From Tolypothrix bouteillei VB521301 (GTDB taxonomy: Bacteria; Cyanobacteriota; Cyanobacteriia; Cyanobacteriales; Nostocaceae): a stretch of 64,000 nucleotides of DNA. Position 1 is the first letter of the stretch. Each line of letters starts with the position of its first letter. This document shows positions 35,874 through 45,256 of the stretch, piece by piece. Below the pieces are notes generated by a model that was given only the letters and a program-made list of their open reading frames with translations, was not told the DNA's origin and did no database searches. The translations under genes were made by a program, and so were the position numbers. The stretch covers positions 8,283,123-8,347,122 of the forward strand of contig NZ_JHEG04000001.1 of assembly GCF_000760695.4 (NCBI RefSeq). The letters run 5' to 3'.

Positions 35874-38800
35874 ATGAGCCAATCTTGTTCTAAAAACCCT
35901 CCTTCAACTGCTGAAGATACAGAAGTTTTTCTCTTCCCGACATCCTTTGCACAAGCTAGGCTGTGGTTTCTCGACCAATTACTACCGGGAAACCCTCTCT
36001 ACAACGTATCAGCAGCACTGCGCTTAACAGGTTCGCTTAACTTAACTGCCCTAGAACAAGCCTTCAATGAAATTGTGCGTCGTCACGAAACTTTACGCAC
36101 TACGTTTTTAATGGTGGAAGGTCAACCCATGCAGGCGATCGCACCTTCATTAACCATACCGTTTTCCGTTATAGATTTACGCCATCTCGCGATCGGTGAA
36201 CGAGAAACACAAGCCAAACGATTGACAACAGAAGAAGCACAACGTCCTTTCCATCTCAGCATTGGACCTCTCATACGAGTTACATTGCTAAGATGCGACG
36301 AAACAGAACACGTGTTGTTACTCAATCTCCACCACATCGTTGCAGATGGTTGGTCAATTGCGGTACTTGTTCGAGAACTGGGCGCACTGTACGCAACTGC
36401 CTGTAGAGATAGGCTATCCTGCATCTCTACACCTCTCCCAGAACTACCCATTCAGTATGCAGATTTTGCTGAATGGCAACGCGACTGGCTGGAAGAACCA
36501 GGTGTAGATGGGCTCTCGCCCCTACAAACTCAATTAACTTACTGGAAAAAGCAGTTAAATGGCATCTCTGTCCTCAATCTTCCCACTGACAGATTAAGAC
36601 CAAAAGTTCCAAGCCACAAGGGAGCACAACAATTTTTCCAACTACCACAATCTTTGGGTAAGGCGTTAGAAGAACTCTCCCGTCGAAAAGGCGTGACTTT
36701 GTTCATGACATTACTCGCAGCATTTCAGACGTTACTTTATCGTTACACCCAACAAGAAGATATTGTAGTAGGTTCACCAATTGCCAATCGCAATCGCAGT
36801 GAAATAGAAGGATTGATTGGTTTTTTTGTCAACAACTTGGTACTGCGTACCGATTTCTCAGGTAACCCAACATTTCAAGAACTACTGGGTAGAGTGCGAG
36901 AGGTAACTTTAGAAGCCTATGCCCATCAAGATTGTACGTTTGAGAAATTGGTAGACGAACTGCATCCTGAAAGAGATTTAAGCCGCAATCCATTGTTTCA
37001 AGTTGTTTTTAGCTTGCAAAACACACCTGTTGAAATGCTGGAGTTACCAGGGTTAAAACTCTCACTTTTAGAATTTGACAGCAAAACAGCAAAACTCGAT
37101 CTGGAGTTTCATCTCTGGCAAGATTTGGACAACTTGAAAGGAAAAGTTATCTACAGCACTGATTTATTTGATGACAGCACCATCACCCGGATGTTGGGAC
37201 ATTTTCAAACCATATTAGAAGGTATAGTTACCGCTCCCCAACAAAAACTCTCAAATTTGCCATTGCTCACAGACACAGAATTACAGCAGTTATGTATTAA
37301 TTTTGTTTCAGAAAAACCAACTCTTCAATGCTTTCACCAGTTATTTGAAACACAGGTTAAACAAAGTCCCAATGCGATTGCAGTTGTTTGGGAAAATCAA
37401 CAATTAACATATCACGAACTAAATATCCGTGCCAATCAACTGGCTCATTACCTGCAACAAGGAGGAGTTTTTCCAGAAGTTTTAGTGGGTCTGTGCTTGG
37501 AACGTTCCCTAGAAATGATAGTGGGGCTCTTGGGTATCCTTAAAGCAGGTGGCGCTTACTTACCTCTAGACCCAACATATCCTTTAGAGCGTCTTAAATT
37601 TATACTAGAAGATGCTCGAGTATCAGTTTTATTAACAACTTCACAAATTCGCGATCGCCAATTCACAAATAACATTCCTATCGTAGTTTGCCCGGACAAA
37701 GATGGGGAGGCGATCGCACAATACAGTCAAGAAAACCCCACTAGCAGTGTCACACCCAATAACTTAGCTTACGTCATCTACACTTCTGGCTCCACAGGAA
37801 AGCCAAAAGGCGTTCTTATCGAGCATAGAGGAGTCTATAATTTACTGCAGGCACAAATTGCAACTTTCGACTTACAACCTGGAAATCGCATTTTACAATT
37901 TGCTTCTTTAAGTTTTGATGCATCAGTTTTTGAGATTGTGATGGCGTTAGGGTCTGGGGGAACTCTTTGCTTGGCAAATAAGGAATCCCTTGTACCGGGA
38001 CAATCTTTAATCGAACTGCTACAAAAACAAGCAATTACGCATATCACGCTTCCACCTGCTGTTTTAGGAATTCTACCAAAAGCCCAACTTCCCGCATTGC
38101 AAACTATCATTTGTGCGGGTGAAATTTGTACGAGTGATACAGTCAAACGTTGGTGGGGACCCAACCATCGGTTATTTAATGCTTACGGACCAACGGAAGC
38201 AACGGTTTGGTCTGCGATCGCGCAAATCAATATTCCCAGTGAAAAACCACCTATTGGTCGCCCTATTGCTAACACTCAAGTCTACATATTAGACAAGTAT
38301 TTACAACCCGTACCCACTGGCATTACTGGTGAGTTATATATTGGTGGTTCGGGGTTAGCACGTGGTTACCTCAACCGTCCCGATATCACAGCCGATCGCT
38401 TCATTCCCAATCCTGTCAGCAATTCTCAGGGAACACACACAACCAAGCATAAAAATCCGACTGCGCCAGAGCGTGTTTTCAAAACAGGAGATTTAGCAAG
38501 ATATCGAACAGACGGGAATATTGAATTTGTAGGACGTATCGACAATCAAGTCAAGATGCGCGGTTTCCGCATCGAGTTACAAGAAATTGAAATGGTACTG
38601 ACTCAACATCATGCAGTCCAAGAAGCCGTGGTTATTGTCAAGGAGAATGTTTCTGGTGATAAGTGGTTGGTAGCTTATGTTGTTCCCCATCACAAATACA
38701 GACAAACAACCATTGAACTTCATGATTTTTTGAGAGAAAAATTGCCAGAATATATGATACCTTCGGCTTTTATTCTATTAGACGCTCTACCACTAACACC

Positions 38801-40025
38801 TAATGGCAAATTAGACCATCGCGCACTAGCTGCTCTCGATCGTTCAACTCAAATTGCAGCCAATACAGAGTTTGTCCCTCCTCGTAGTCCAGTGGAGTTT
38901 AAATTAGCAGAAATTTGGGCTAAAACGCTCAATCTTCAATCTATAGGCATTCAACACAACTTTTTTGATTTAGGTGGTAATTCTCTCCTAGCTGTCCGTT
39001 TAATGGAGAATATCCATCAAGAATTTCAACGAAAATTACCGCTATCTTTTCTATTTTTAAATCCAACAATTCAAAAATTAGCAAAACTTCTCATTCAAGA
39101 ACAAAAAACTCAAAGTTGGTCTCCCTTAGTCGCAATTCAACCTGATGGTTCAAAACCTCCTTTTTTCTGCGTTCATCCTATCTTTGGAACAATCTTTCCT
39201 TATTATGAATTAGCTGGTCATTTAGGAAAAGATCAACCATTTTATGGATTGCAACCTTTAGGGCTAGATGGTGAAAGCCCACCACTCAAACAGATTGATG
39301 ATATGGCATCCTATTATATTGAAGCCTTACGTACAGTACAACCGAGAGGACCTTATTTTTTAGGAGGTTGGTCTTTCGGAGGTTTGGTTGCTTTTGAGAT
39401 GGCTCAACAACTTTATAAAGCAGGACATGAAGTTGCTTTACTTGCTCTACTTGATACCGTAGCACCTATTTCTCATCTTCAACCTTCCATCGGCGATAGT
39501 TTCAGTTTTCTGTTTTCTACAGTAGCAAGATCGATTTGGTCTTTTTTGTTGGATTACTTATATTTAATTGTAGCTTCTTACCAAGGGGATAGGTTTCTAC
39601 GGATTCCTTATCTCAATCAAAGTGCGGATTGGGTGAGAAGTCATTTATTATCACTTTTTCACTTAAAAGAGTTAAGTTTAAGCAATCTCATAACTCAAGA
39701 ATCGAAATCTCAAATTTTGCGTGAATTAACCATTCATCCAATGATAGATATTTTCCAAGCTAACAGCCAAGCAACTCTAAGTTATGTCCCACAACTCTAC
39801 CCATACCAAGTAACTCTATTTAAGTCTGGCATTCAGTCAAAAACTGCTTATCAAGATTCTAGCTTGGGATGGGAACAATTTGCTTTAGGAGGAGTGGAAG
39901 TTCATCAAATTCCTGGCAATCATCTTACAATGCTAAGAAAACCTCATGTTCAAGTGCTTGCGGAAAAACTGCAAATTTGTATCGATCGCGCCGTCAAAAA
40001 TTTACACTCTTCGTCGCATCCGTAA
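35874..40025 (+). CDS. Non-ribosomal peptide synthetase, terminating C-A-PCP-TE
   Basis: The 1383-residue enzyme has a condensation domain (HHIVADG near 153), an adenylation domain (YTSGSTGKPKG near 636; AYGPTEA; TGDLARY; PNGKLDH), a carrier protein (NFFDLGGNSLLA, Ser near 1038) and a C-terminal type I thioesterase (about 1100-1375) with GWSFGG (Ser near 1166), an Asp in LLDTVAPI and a His in IPGNHLTML. The thioesterase releases the finished peptide by hydrolysis or cyclisation. Pocket residues by eye are D-A-F-T-I-A-A-V-W-K, nearest to phenylalanine codes but not exact. It has no N-terminal docking domain, unlike the second NRPS. A transposase remnant follows the stop directly. Confidence 0.92.
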   Translation: MSQSCSKNPPSTAEDTEVFLFPTSFAQARLWFLDQLLPGNPLYNVSAALRLTGSLNLTALEQAFNEIVRRHETLRTTFLMVEGQPMQAIAPSLTIPFSVIDLRHLAIGERETQAKRLTTEEAQRPFHLSIGPLIRVTLLRCDETEHVLLLNLHHIVADGWSIAVLVRELGALYATACRDRLSCISTPLPELPIQYADFAEWQRDWLEEPGVDGLSPLQTQLTYWKKQLNGISVLNLPTDRLRPKVPSHKGAQQFFQLPQSLGKALEELSRRKGVTLFMTLLAAFQTLLYRYTQQEDIVVGSPIANRNRSEIEGLIGFFVNNLVLRTDFSGNPTFQELLGRVREVTLEAYAHQDCTFEKLVDELHPERDLSRNPLFQVVFSLQNTPVEMLELPGLKLSLLEFDSKTAKLDLEFHLWQDLDNLKGKVIYSTDLFDDSTITRMLGHFQTILEGIVTAPQQKLSNLPLLTDTELQQLCINFVSEKPTLQCFHQLFETQVKQSPNAIAVVWENQQLTYHELNIRANQLAHYLQQGGVFPEVLVGLCLERSLEMIVGLLGILKAGGAYLPLDPTYPLERLKFILEDARVSVLLTTSQIRDRQFTNNIPIVVCPDKDGEAIAQYSQENPTSSVTPNNLAYVIYTSGSTGKPKGVLIEHRGVYNLLQAQIATFDLQPGNRILQFASLSFDASVFEIVMALGSGGTLCLANKESLVPGQSLIELLQKQAITHITLPPAVLGILPKAQLPALQTIICAGEICTSDTVKRWWGPNHRLFNAYGPTEATVWSAIAQINIPSEKPPIGRPIANTQVYILDKYLQPVPTGITGELYIGGSGLARGYLNRPDITADRFIPNPVSNSQGTHTTKHKNPTAPERVFKTGDLARYRTDGNIEFVGRIDNQVKMRGFRIELQEIEMVLTQHHAVQEAVVIVKENVSGDKWLVAYVVPHHKYRQTTIELHDFLREKLPEYMIPSAFILLDALPLTPNGKLDHRALAALDRSTQIAANTEFVPPRSPVEFKLAEIWAKTLNLQSIGIQHNFFDLGGNSLLAVRLMENIHQEFQRKLPLSFLFLNPTIQKLAKLLIQEQKTQSWSPLVAIQPDGSKPPFFCVHPIFGTIFPYYELAGHLGKDQPFYGLQPLGLDGESPPLKQIDDMASYYIEALRTVQPRGPYFLGGWSFGGLVAFEMAQQLYKAGHEVALLALLDTVAPISHLQPSIGDSFSFLFSTVARSIWSFLLDYLYLIVASYQGDRFLRIPYLNQSADWVRSHLLSLFHLKELSLSNLITQESKSQILRELTIHPMIDIFQANSQATLSYVPQLYPYQVTLFKSGIQSKTAYQDSSLGWEQFALGGVEVHQIPGNHLTMLRKPHVQVLAEKLQICIDRAVKNLHSSSHP

Positions 40026-40245
40026 TTACCTACGCTGCCCTTGGTATTCGTCTTACTGTCCCACGACTGTCGAATGAGCAACGTCGAGGACCCTTTCACC
40101 GTGAAATTTACCGTCAACGCAATATTGTTGAACGCGCTATTAACAAACTCAAACAGTTTCGACGTATTACTACCCGATACCCGATATGAAAAGCTGGCTG
40201 CTGATTCAGCATATGATTCAATTCGGATCGGTTTCGATAGTACCA
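40026..40245 (+). pseudogene. IS5-family transposase remnant
   Basis: Right after the NRPS stop, one frame reads IYRQRNIVERAINKLKQFRRITTRY, and after a frameshift RYEKLAADSAYDSIRIGF. This is the C-terminal DDE region ('YRxRNxVERxINxLKQFRRIATRYEKLA') of IS5-type transposases. The N-terminal two thirds are absent. It ends at the tail of the pentapeptide gene. Confidence 0.65.
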
Positions 40246-40688
40246 TCGGGCATAATAGTGTTACGGAAAATAGCATTCTTAGCACTAAACCCCCATGTAG
40301 CACTGCTTAAGTCAGCATCAATCAAGTTTGCGTCAGCGAGATCGGTGCCACACAGATTAGCATTTCTGAGATTGGCACCTTCCAAGGAAGCTCCACCCAA
40401 ATGGGCTCCTTCCAGGTTAGTACCGCTCAAGTTGGCGTTAGTTAAATTGACCAATTCCATAATGGCATCCCGAAAATTGGCACCACTAAGGTTGGCACCA
40501 CTGAGGTTGGCTTGACTGAGATCGATTTGCTCATTGTAAATAATGCCCTTCAAAATTCGACGCCCGAAGTCAGCTCTACTCAAGTCTGCTCCAGTCAAAT
40601 CGAAGCCGCTAAAATTTCTCTCCCCAGCAGCATACCTTTCCAACAATTCTTCAACTTCCAACCTTGGCAAAATTTCTTTGTCTTCCAC
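40218..40688 (-). CDS. Pentapeptide-repeat protein
   Basis: The 156-residue protein has an N-terminal helix (PRLEVEELLERYAAGERNF) and then about 20 pentapeptide repeats A(D/N)LSx, e.g. DLTGADLSRADF, QANLSGANLSGANF, forming a right-handed quadrilateral beta helix. It ends with FRNTIMPDGTIETDP. Cyanobacteria carry many such proteins of unknown role. It faces away from a second, related gene at 40787, with which it shares the NT-MPDG tail. Confidence 0.8.
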   Translation of the reverse strand: MEDKEILPRLEVEELLERYAAGERNFSGFDLTGADLSRADFGRRILKGIIYNEQIDLSQANLSGANLSGANFRDAIMELVNLTNANLSGTNLEGAHLGGASLEGANLRNANLCGTDLADANLIDADLSSATWGFSAKNAIFRNTIMPDGTIETDPN

Positions 40689-40786
40689 AATTCAACTCAC
40701 ACATTAAATAATAACGCACGTTACCAGCCGTAGTTTGCACTCAAGAAAAGCAGCTTTAATTTTGTATTAAGAGATTAGACATTGTT

Positions 40787-41149
40787 TTGCACCGTGCTGA
40801 CTTAAGAGGTATCGATCTGCGTGGAGTTTCGTTGCGAGAGGCTTATTTGCCTTACGCCAACTTGAGTTATGTCAATTTGGAAGGTTCCGGGTTGCAATAC
40901 GCCTACCTCTGGGGTGCTAATTTGCGTGGTGCTAATTTGGATCTCGCTGTCATTGATGGCGCTAACTTGAGTTATACCGACTTGAGGGATGCTAACCTGA
41001 ATTGCCTCCAAATGACTGGTCTTAACTTGCTCGGAGCTAACCTGACTGGAGCTAAGTTCTTCTTTCTCCCCGTAATGCAAGGTTCCTTCTTCCTCAATAC
41101 CACTATGCCAGATGGAAACGTTGTTGTTGACCCATATTGTGTCCCTTGA
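40787..41149 (+). CDS. Pentapeptide-repeat protein, possibly N-terminally incomplete
   Basis: The 120-residue frame starts at TTG 40787 directly with repeats (HRADLRGIDLRGVSL) and runs through about 14 of them to FLNTTMPDGNVVVDPYCVP. Unlike its neighbour it lacks an N-terminal helix, and no good ribosome site or ATG is seen, so the 5' end may have been lost. The shared NT-MPDG ending indicates common ancestry with the 40218-40688 gene. Confidence 0.6.
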   Translation: MHRADLRGIDLRGVSLREAYLPYANLSYVNLEGSGLQYAYLWGANLRGANLDLAVIDGANLSYTDLRDANLNCLQMTGLNLLGANLTGAKFFFLPVMQGSFFLNTTMPDGNVVVDPYCVP

Positions 41150-41597
41150 GCCAGAGGCTATACATTGTAACGTTTTTAGCGATTTTATTGAGTTTATTTT
41201 TTTATCCCGGTTTTCTGTTCCATTGCTGATGCTGTTGGCGAAATATTTCTTAATACTTTTTATGTCTGGGAATTCAAGTGTTTGACACCTCCTCGCAACG
41301 TTGCGAGGAGGTGGAGCTATGAGCAACTATGTAAATACACTGTCTATGAAGTATCTTATACTTACCGTAACTTCTTGTTGCTCACTTTTAGATTTACTTT
41401 ATAAATAGCCTCTAACCTAGCATCACGACTAGAGTTGTAACTAATCTAGCGATTGCAGGCGACTGTTATCAAAATACAGCAAACTTAACACTGTACATTT
41501 ATCATAGTTGTGATATAACGTTTATTACTAGCAATGCACAAAATCAAACTTTAGTCATTTATACTTTATTAAACTTATTATGCAAGTTTAGGAGAAT
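41150..41597. other. Intergenic region with perfect palindrome
   Basis: These 448 bases show no gene. A perfect 28-bp palindrome without loop lies at 41286-41313 (left arm CACCTCCTCGCAAC). The last 150 bases are AT-rich and probably contain the promoter of the TPR gene; AGGAG precedes its ATG. Confidence 0.45.
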
Positions 41598-41984
41598 ATG
41601 GAGAATACAATTCCTCCCTATAAATATCCCTTTTGGGTTGTCATTTTGAGTGCAGCAGTTCTTTGCTCTTTATTATATTCATTGCTGTCTTTACCAAAAT
41701 ATTTTGTAGCATCCAAAGAACTCAAAGCCGGACGTAATGCATATGTTCAAAAGCAATATGACGAAGCAATTAAATCTTACGAATTAGTTTTAATCAAAGT
41801 ACCTAATTCTAAAGAAGCAAAAATCTCTCTTGCAGAGGTATACTTTGCCAAAGGTCAGGTAACTGATATAGAAAAAGCAGTTTCATACTTGAAAGGAGTC
41901 CATCTTAATAAATCCGATCGGGTAAGACTAATTATGAATATGCCTGAAATATATCAACAATATTTTGAAAATATAAGAGAATAA
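41598..41984 (+). CDS. Membrane-anchored TPR protein
   Basis: The 128-residue protein has one N-terminal membrane helix (about 12-34) and then TPR-like helices: GRNAYVQKQYDEAIKSYELVL and KEAKISLAEVYFAKG. It probably projects one to two TPR units for protein contacts. It is 5 bases from the next gene, a putative membrane metalloprotease, so the two form an operon and the TPR protein may be its partner. AGGAG precedes the ATG. Confidence 0.7.
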   Translation: MENTIPPYKYPFWVVILSAAVLCSLLYSLLSLPKYFVASKELKAGRNAYVQKQYDEAIKSYELVLIKVPNSKEAKISLAEVYFAKGQVTDIEKAVSYLKGVHLNKSDRVRLIMNMPEIYQQYFENIRE

Positions 41985-41989
41985 TTAAA

Positions 41990-42529
41990 ATGTTTATACC
42001 TGGTTGGGTAATTTCATTAGCTACTTTTCCTGGTGTAGTAGTCCATGAAGCTGCACATAGATTATTTTGCGATTTGGCTAAAGTACCTGTATATGAAGTT
42101 TGTTATTTTAGAATTGGAAATCCCGCAGGTTATGTTGTACATGGTGAAGTCAATCGCTTGCGAGATGCTTTGTTAATTTCTGCTGGGCCATTAGTTATCA
42201 ACACCATACTTTGTGCAATATTAACATATCAACAATCACTGGCACTATTTATATTAAAGGAAAGTCCCAGCCACTTTACAACAGTATTTCTAGCGTGGAT
42301 AGGGTATTCTATCGGAATGCACGCCTTTCCTAGTAATCAAGATGTAAAATGTTTTATGTCTGAATTCAAAAAAATTAGAAAGGGTAAAACTCAAAATATA
42401 TTATATTTTATTAGCCAGATTTTTGGATTTTTAATCGTAGTTGCTAATTTTCTGAGGGTTGTTTGGTTTGATTTGATTTACGCGGTTGGAGTAAGCATGG
42501 TCATACCTTTATTGCTAGGTAATATCTAA
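41990..42529 (+). CDS. Putative membrane metalloprotease with HEAAH motif
   Basis: The 179-residue protein has about four membrane segments. An HExxH zinc motif, VVHEAAHRLFCDL (about residues 18-30), lies at the end of the first helix as in site-2-protease-like and DUF3267 proteins. A later NPAGYVVHGE and the LISAGPLVINT helix may supply the third ligand region; an SNQDVK motif near 120 may contribute. A regulated intramembrane protease or an inactive relative are both possible. It is translationally linked to the TPR gene. Confidence 0.65.
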   Translation: MFIPGWVISLATFPGVVVHEAAHRLFCDLAKVPVYEVCYFRIGNPAGYVVHGEVNRLRDALLISAGPLVINTILCAILTYQQSLALFILKESPSHFTTVFLAWIGYSIGMHAFPSNQDVKCFMSEFKKIRKGKTQNILYFISQIFGFLIVVANFLRVVWFDLIYAVGVSMVIPLLLGNI

Positions 42530-42544
42530 TATTTAGATTCCCCC

Positions 42545-42870
42545 ACCCATCAATAAGAGACTATTTAGAAAGTAAATCTAAAGGAGACAAGACGACGTAG
42601 CATAATTCTAGTCATAACAGCATATATGGCTGCTTCGCTCATTTCGGGAAGACGCTCATAATCTTTGCGCTCGACGATGGTACTGATTAAACCACCCAAA
42701 TGTTCTTTCCACTACAAGGGCGTTTGGGAAGCACTTGAAATTTTTGTTCGGTACGCCGTATGACTTCAACGTGAGCTTGGATCATCAGCCAAACACATTG
42801 TGGTAGCGATCGCGGTTCTAAGTAACGACAGCATCTTTTTTCTCTGATTAAACAGTTAACTCACCAAACT
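42545..42870 (-). pseudogene. IS5-family transposase remnant
   Basis: On the minus strand broken frames give FQVLPKRP, VVERTFGWF(NQY) and, after frameshifts, ERKDYERLPEMSEAAIYAVMTRIMLRRL before a stop. This is the 3' part of a common cyanobacterial IS5-type transposase ('VVERTFAWL...DYE.LPETSEA.IY.AMIRIMLRRL'). No intact element ends were found. Confidence 0.65.
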
Positions 42871-42930
42871 GTTGCATCCATTGCTGGACGACGCTATATT
42901 AAAGCCGCTTTATCTGTAGTCTCCTTTTAG

Positions 42931-43200
42931 AGAATTGGTATAACAGACTACTCGATTTTTGCCTATCTTGCCGATGTGTTTATTTTGGAACCTTTTCGCG
43001 GAGTTGGATTGGGTAAGTGGTTGATAGAAACAATTATGTCTCATCCTGAATTGCAGGGATTGCGTCGGTGGTTACTAGCAACCAAAGATGCTTGTGAGTT
43101 TTATCGTCAGTTTGGATTTACTGAACTTAACAATCCCAATCGTTTCATGGAGAAGTGGAACCCAAATGTTTATTTAAAAATTAGAGATGAGAGGATATGA
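42931..43200 (+). pseudogene. GNAT acetyltransferase, C-terminal fragment
   Basis: The frame from about 42931 reads FAYLADVFILEPFRGVGLGKWL, then LRRWLLATKDACEFYRQFGFTEL, which is the acetyl-CoA-binding half of a GNAT N-acetyltransferase (RGxGLGKWL is the CoA loop). An in-frame TAG just upstream and the neighbouring transposase remnant show that the N-terminal half is gone. GTG 42976 could only start a 74-residue piece. Confidence 0.65.
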
Positions 43201-43233
43201 GAAAAGCTCAGCCCATGGTTAGGGTTAAGAGCG

Positions 43234-43268
43234 CTCAAAAAAAAGCCCCTAGTGTAAGCTAGAGGCTG
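43234..43268 (-). terminator. Hairpin with U-run on minus strand
   Basis: AGCCCCTAG and CTAGAGGCT pair around TGTAAG. On the minus strand the stem is followed by a run of eight U. No minus-strand gene is evident nearby, so it may end an unseen small transcript. Confidence 0.4.
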
Positions 43269-43395
43269 AGATTCTTATTGAGAAGAGAAATGCTGGAGAA
43301 GCTTTGCTGTCTAATTTTGACTTAAGGCAGCTTGTGAACCCACAATCAAAAGAAGTAGAATTATTTTTACGACAGTATGTACCTAGATAGAAGAA

Positions 43396-43416
43396 GACCC
43401 CGATTTTGTCGGGGTC
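43396..43416. terminator. GC-rich hairpin before purB
   Basis: GACCCCGA and TCGGGGTC pair around a TTTTG loop. There is no long U-run on either strand. Between it and the previous hairpin lies about 125 bases with no clear gene. Confidence 0.4.
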
Positions 43417-43592
43417 AGACTCTACGCAGATGATATTCCACAAATACCAGTTTTTATTTTCCTCCAGAGTAAACAATTACACCCCCATCAAAAGGTACAA
43501 ACTTTAAATTGTTGCCTGTAGCCAACACTTGTGTTCAAGACGGTCTGTCTTCTTTGTAGAATATGACAGTTGTATGTACTCTGTGGCGGATC

Positions 43593-44888
43593 GTGATTGA
43601 ACGTTATACCTTGCCTGAAATGGGCAATCTTTGGACAGAAGCTTATAAGTATAAAACCTGGTTGCAAGTAGAAATCGCTGTTTGTGAAGCCCAAGCTGAG
43701 TTAGGTTACATCCCAACTACAGCTGTTGAACAAATTAAGGCAAAGGCAAATTTTGACCCAAAGCGGGTACTGGAAATTGAGGCTGAAGTCCGCCACGATA
43801 TGATTGCCTTTCTCACAAATGTTAATGAATATGTAGGTGAAGCAGGACGCTACATTCACTTGGGATTGACTAGTTCTGATGTACTGGATACAGCTTTGGC
43901 AGTACAGTTAGTTGCAAGTCTGGACATTTTGTTGCAACGCTTGCAAGAGTTGATTGATGCTATTCGTCAAAAAGCCAAAGAGCATCGAAACACGGTTATG
44001 ATCGGACGTTCCCACGGTGTTCACGCCGAACCCATTACCTTTGGTTTTAAGTTGGCTGGTTGGTTGGCAGAAGTTCTGCGACACCAAGAACGCCTGAAAA
44101 ATGTCCGCCAAACAATTGCAGTTGGTAAGATTTCTGGTGCGGTAGGAACTTACGCCAATATTGAACCCCGAGTAGAAGCAATTTCTTGTCAAAAACTTGG
44201 GCTTCAACCAGATACAGCCTCAACTCAAGTGGTTTCACGCGATCGCCATGCCGATTTTGTGCAACAATTAGCCTTACTAGCGGCATCTATTGAAAGATTT
44301 TCGGTAGAAATTCGCAATTTGCAAAGAACAGACGTTTTGGAAGTTGAAGAATTCTTTTCCAAAGGGCAAAAAGGTTCTTCCGCAATGCCTCACAAGCGCA
44401 ACCCCATCCGTTCGGAACGACTTACAGGAATGGCTCGAATTGTCCGCAGCCATGCTGGAGCAGCATTAGAAAACGTTGCACTGTGGCACGAAAGAGATAT
44501 TTCTCACAGTTCTGTCGAGCGCGTCATTTTACCCGATGCTTGTATTTTGACCCACTTTATGCTTCATGAGATGACCGACCTAGTGAAAAACCTGTTGGTT
44601 TATCCCGAAAACATGGAGCGGAATTTGAACTGCTACGGTGGCGTTGTCTTTAGCCAAAGGGTTCTACTCGCATTGGTAGACAAGGGATTGAGCCGTGAAG
44701 ACGCTTATGCGATCGTCCAACAAAACGCTCATACTGCATGGAATAAGCCTCAAGGTAATTTCCGCGAATTAATTGCTAACGACTCTCGCGTCACCCAAAA
44801 GCTATCAACCGCAGAAATTGAAGCGTGTTTCGATCCCCAAAACCATCTCAGACACCTGGAGGAAGTTTACCAAAGATTGGGGATTTAG
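43593..44888 (+). CDS. purB: Adenylosuccinate lyase
   Basis: The 431-residue enzyme cleaves adenylosuccinate to AMP and SAICAR to AICAR in purine synthesis. Signatures: TSSDVLDTALA, GRSHGVHAEPITFG (catalytic His), and the family loop GSSAMPHKRNP. The fold is the homotetrameric fumarase/aspartase type. I chose GTG 43593 because known cyanobacterial proteins start (M)IERYTLPEM; an ATG at 43563 would add ten odd residues. It stands alone. Confidence 0.95.
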   Translation: MIERYTLPEMGNLWTEAYKYKTWLQVEIAVCEAQAELGYIPTTAVEQIKAKANFDPKRVLEIEAEVRHDMIAFLTNVNEYVGEAGRYIHLGLTSSDVLDTALAVQLVASLDILLQRLQELIDAIRQKAKEHRNTVMIGRSHGVHAEPITFGFKLAGWLAEVLRHQERLKNVRQTIAVGKISGAVGTYANIEPRVEAISCQKLGLQPDTASTQVVSRDRHADFVQQLALLAASIERFSVEIRNLQRTDVLEVEEFFSKGQKGSSAMPHKRNPIRSERLTGMARIVRSHAGAALENVALWHERDISHSSVERVILPDACILTHFMLHEMTDLVKNLLVYPENMERNLNCYGGVVFSQRVLLALVDKGLSREDAYAIVQQNAHTAWNKPQGNFRELIANDSRVTQKLSTAEIEACFDPQNHLRHLEEVYQRLGI

Positions 44889-45256
44889 GGCTTTGGGACA
44901 AGGGGGACAAGAGAGACGAACTCATACCCAAAGCCTAAAAGCCTAAAATCTAATGCCCGTGCTTATTCTGTAATTTCTCGTTCCCAGCCTCTGGCTGGGA
45001 ATAAGGGAGACAGGTAGCCGATATTGACTTCTCCCCCTCCTCTTTTTTTGATAATTATTTCCTTAAAAAATTTACTTGTTTTTTCCTATCACCAAGGTTG
45101 ACCCGCTACCTTTTTGATATTTGTGCATTCAGGTCTGTGACAACATCTCTGTGAGAGAAGAAGTAGCACAGAACATTATATTTTGCTATGACTAATAGCA
45201 GTGAGTAACTGTAAAACATAAAGTATAAAAACTTAACATTAACAAATTCCAATAAA
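44889..45256. other. Intergenic region with hairpin repeat
   Basis: No gene is visible in these 368 bases. A repeat-family hairpin, CCCAGCC-TCT-GGCTGGG (44983-44999), follows TCTCGTT. A related hairpin occurs at 54460-54476. Confidence 0.5.

Noticed and set aside
43249..43476. Minus-strand 75-residue frame between two hairpins
   Set aside because: It reads through a GC-rich hairpin and lacks a ribosome site; no family pattern.
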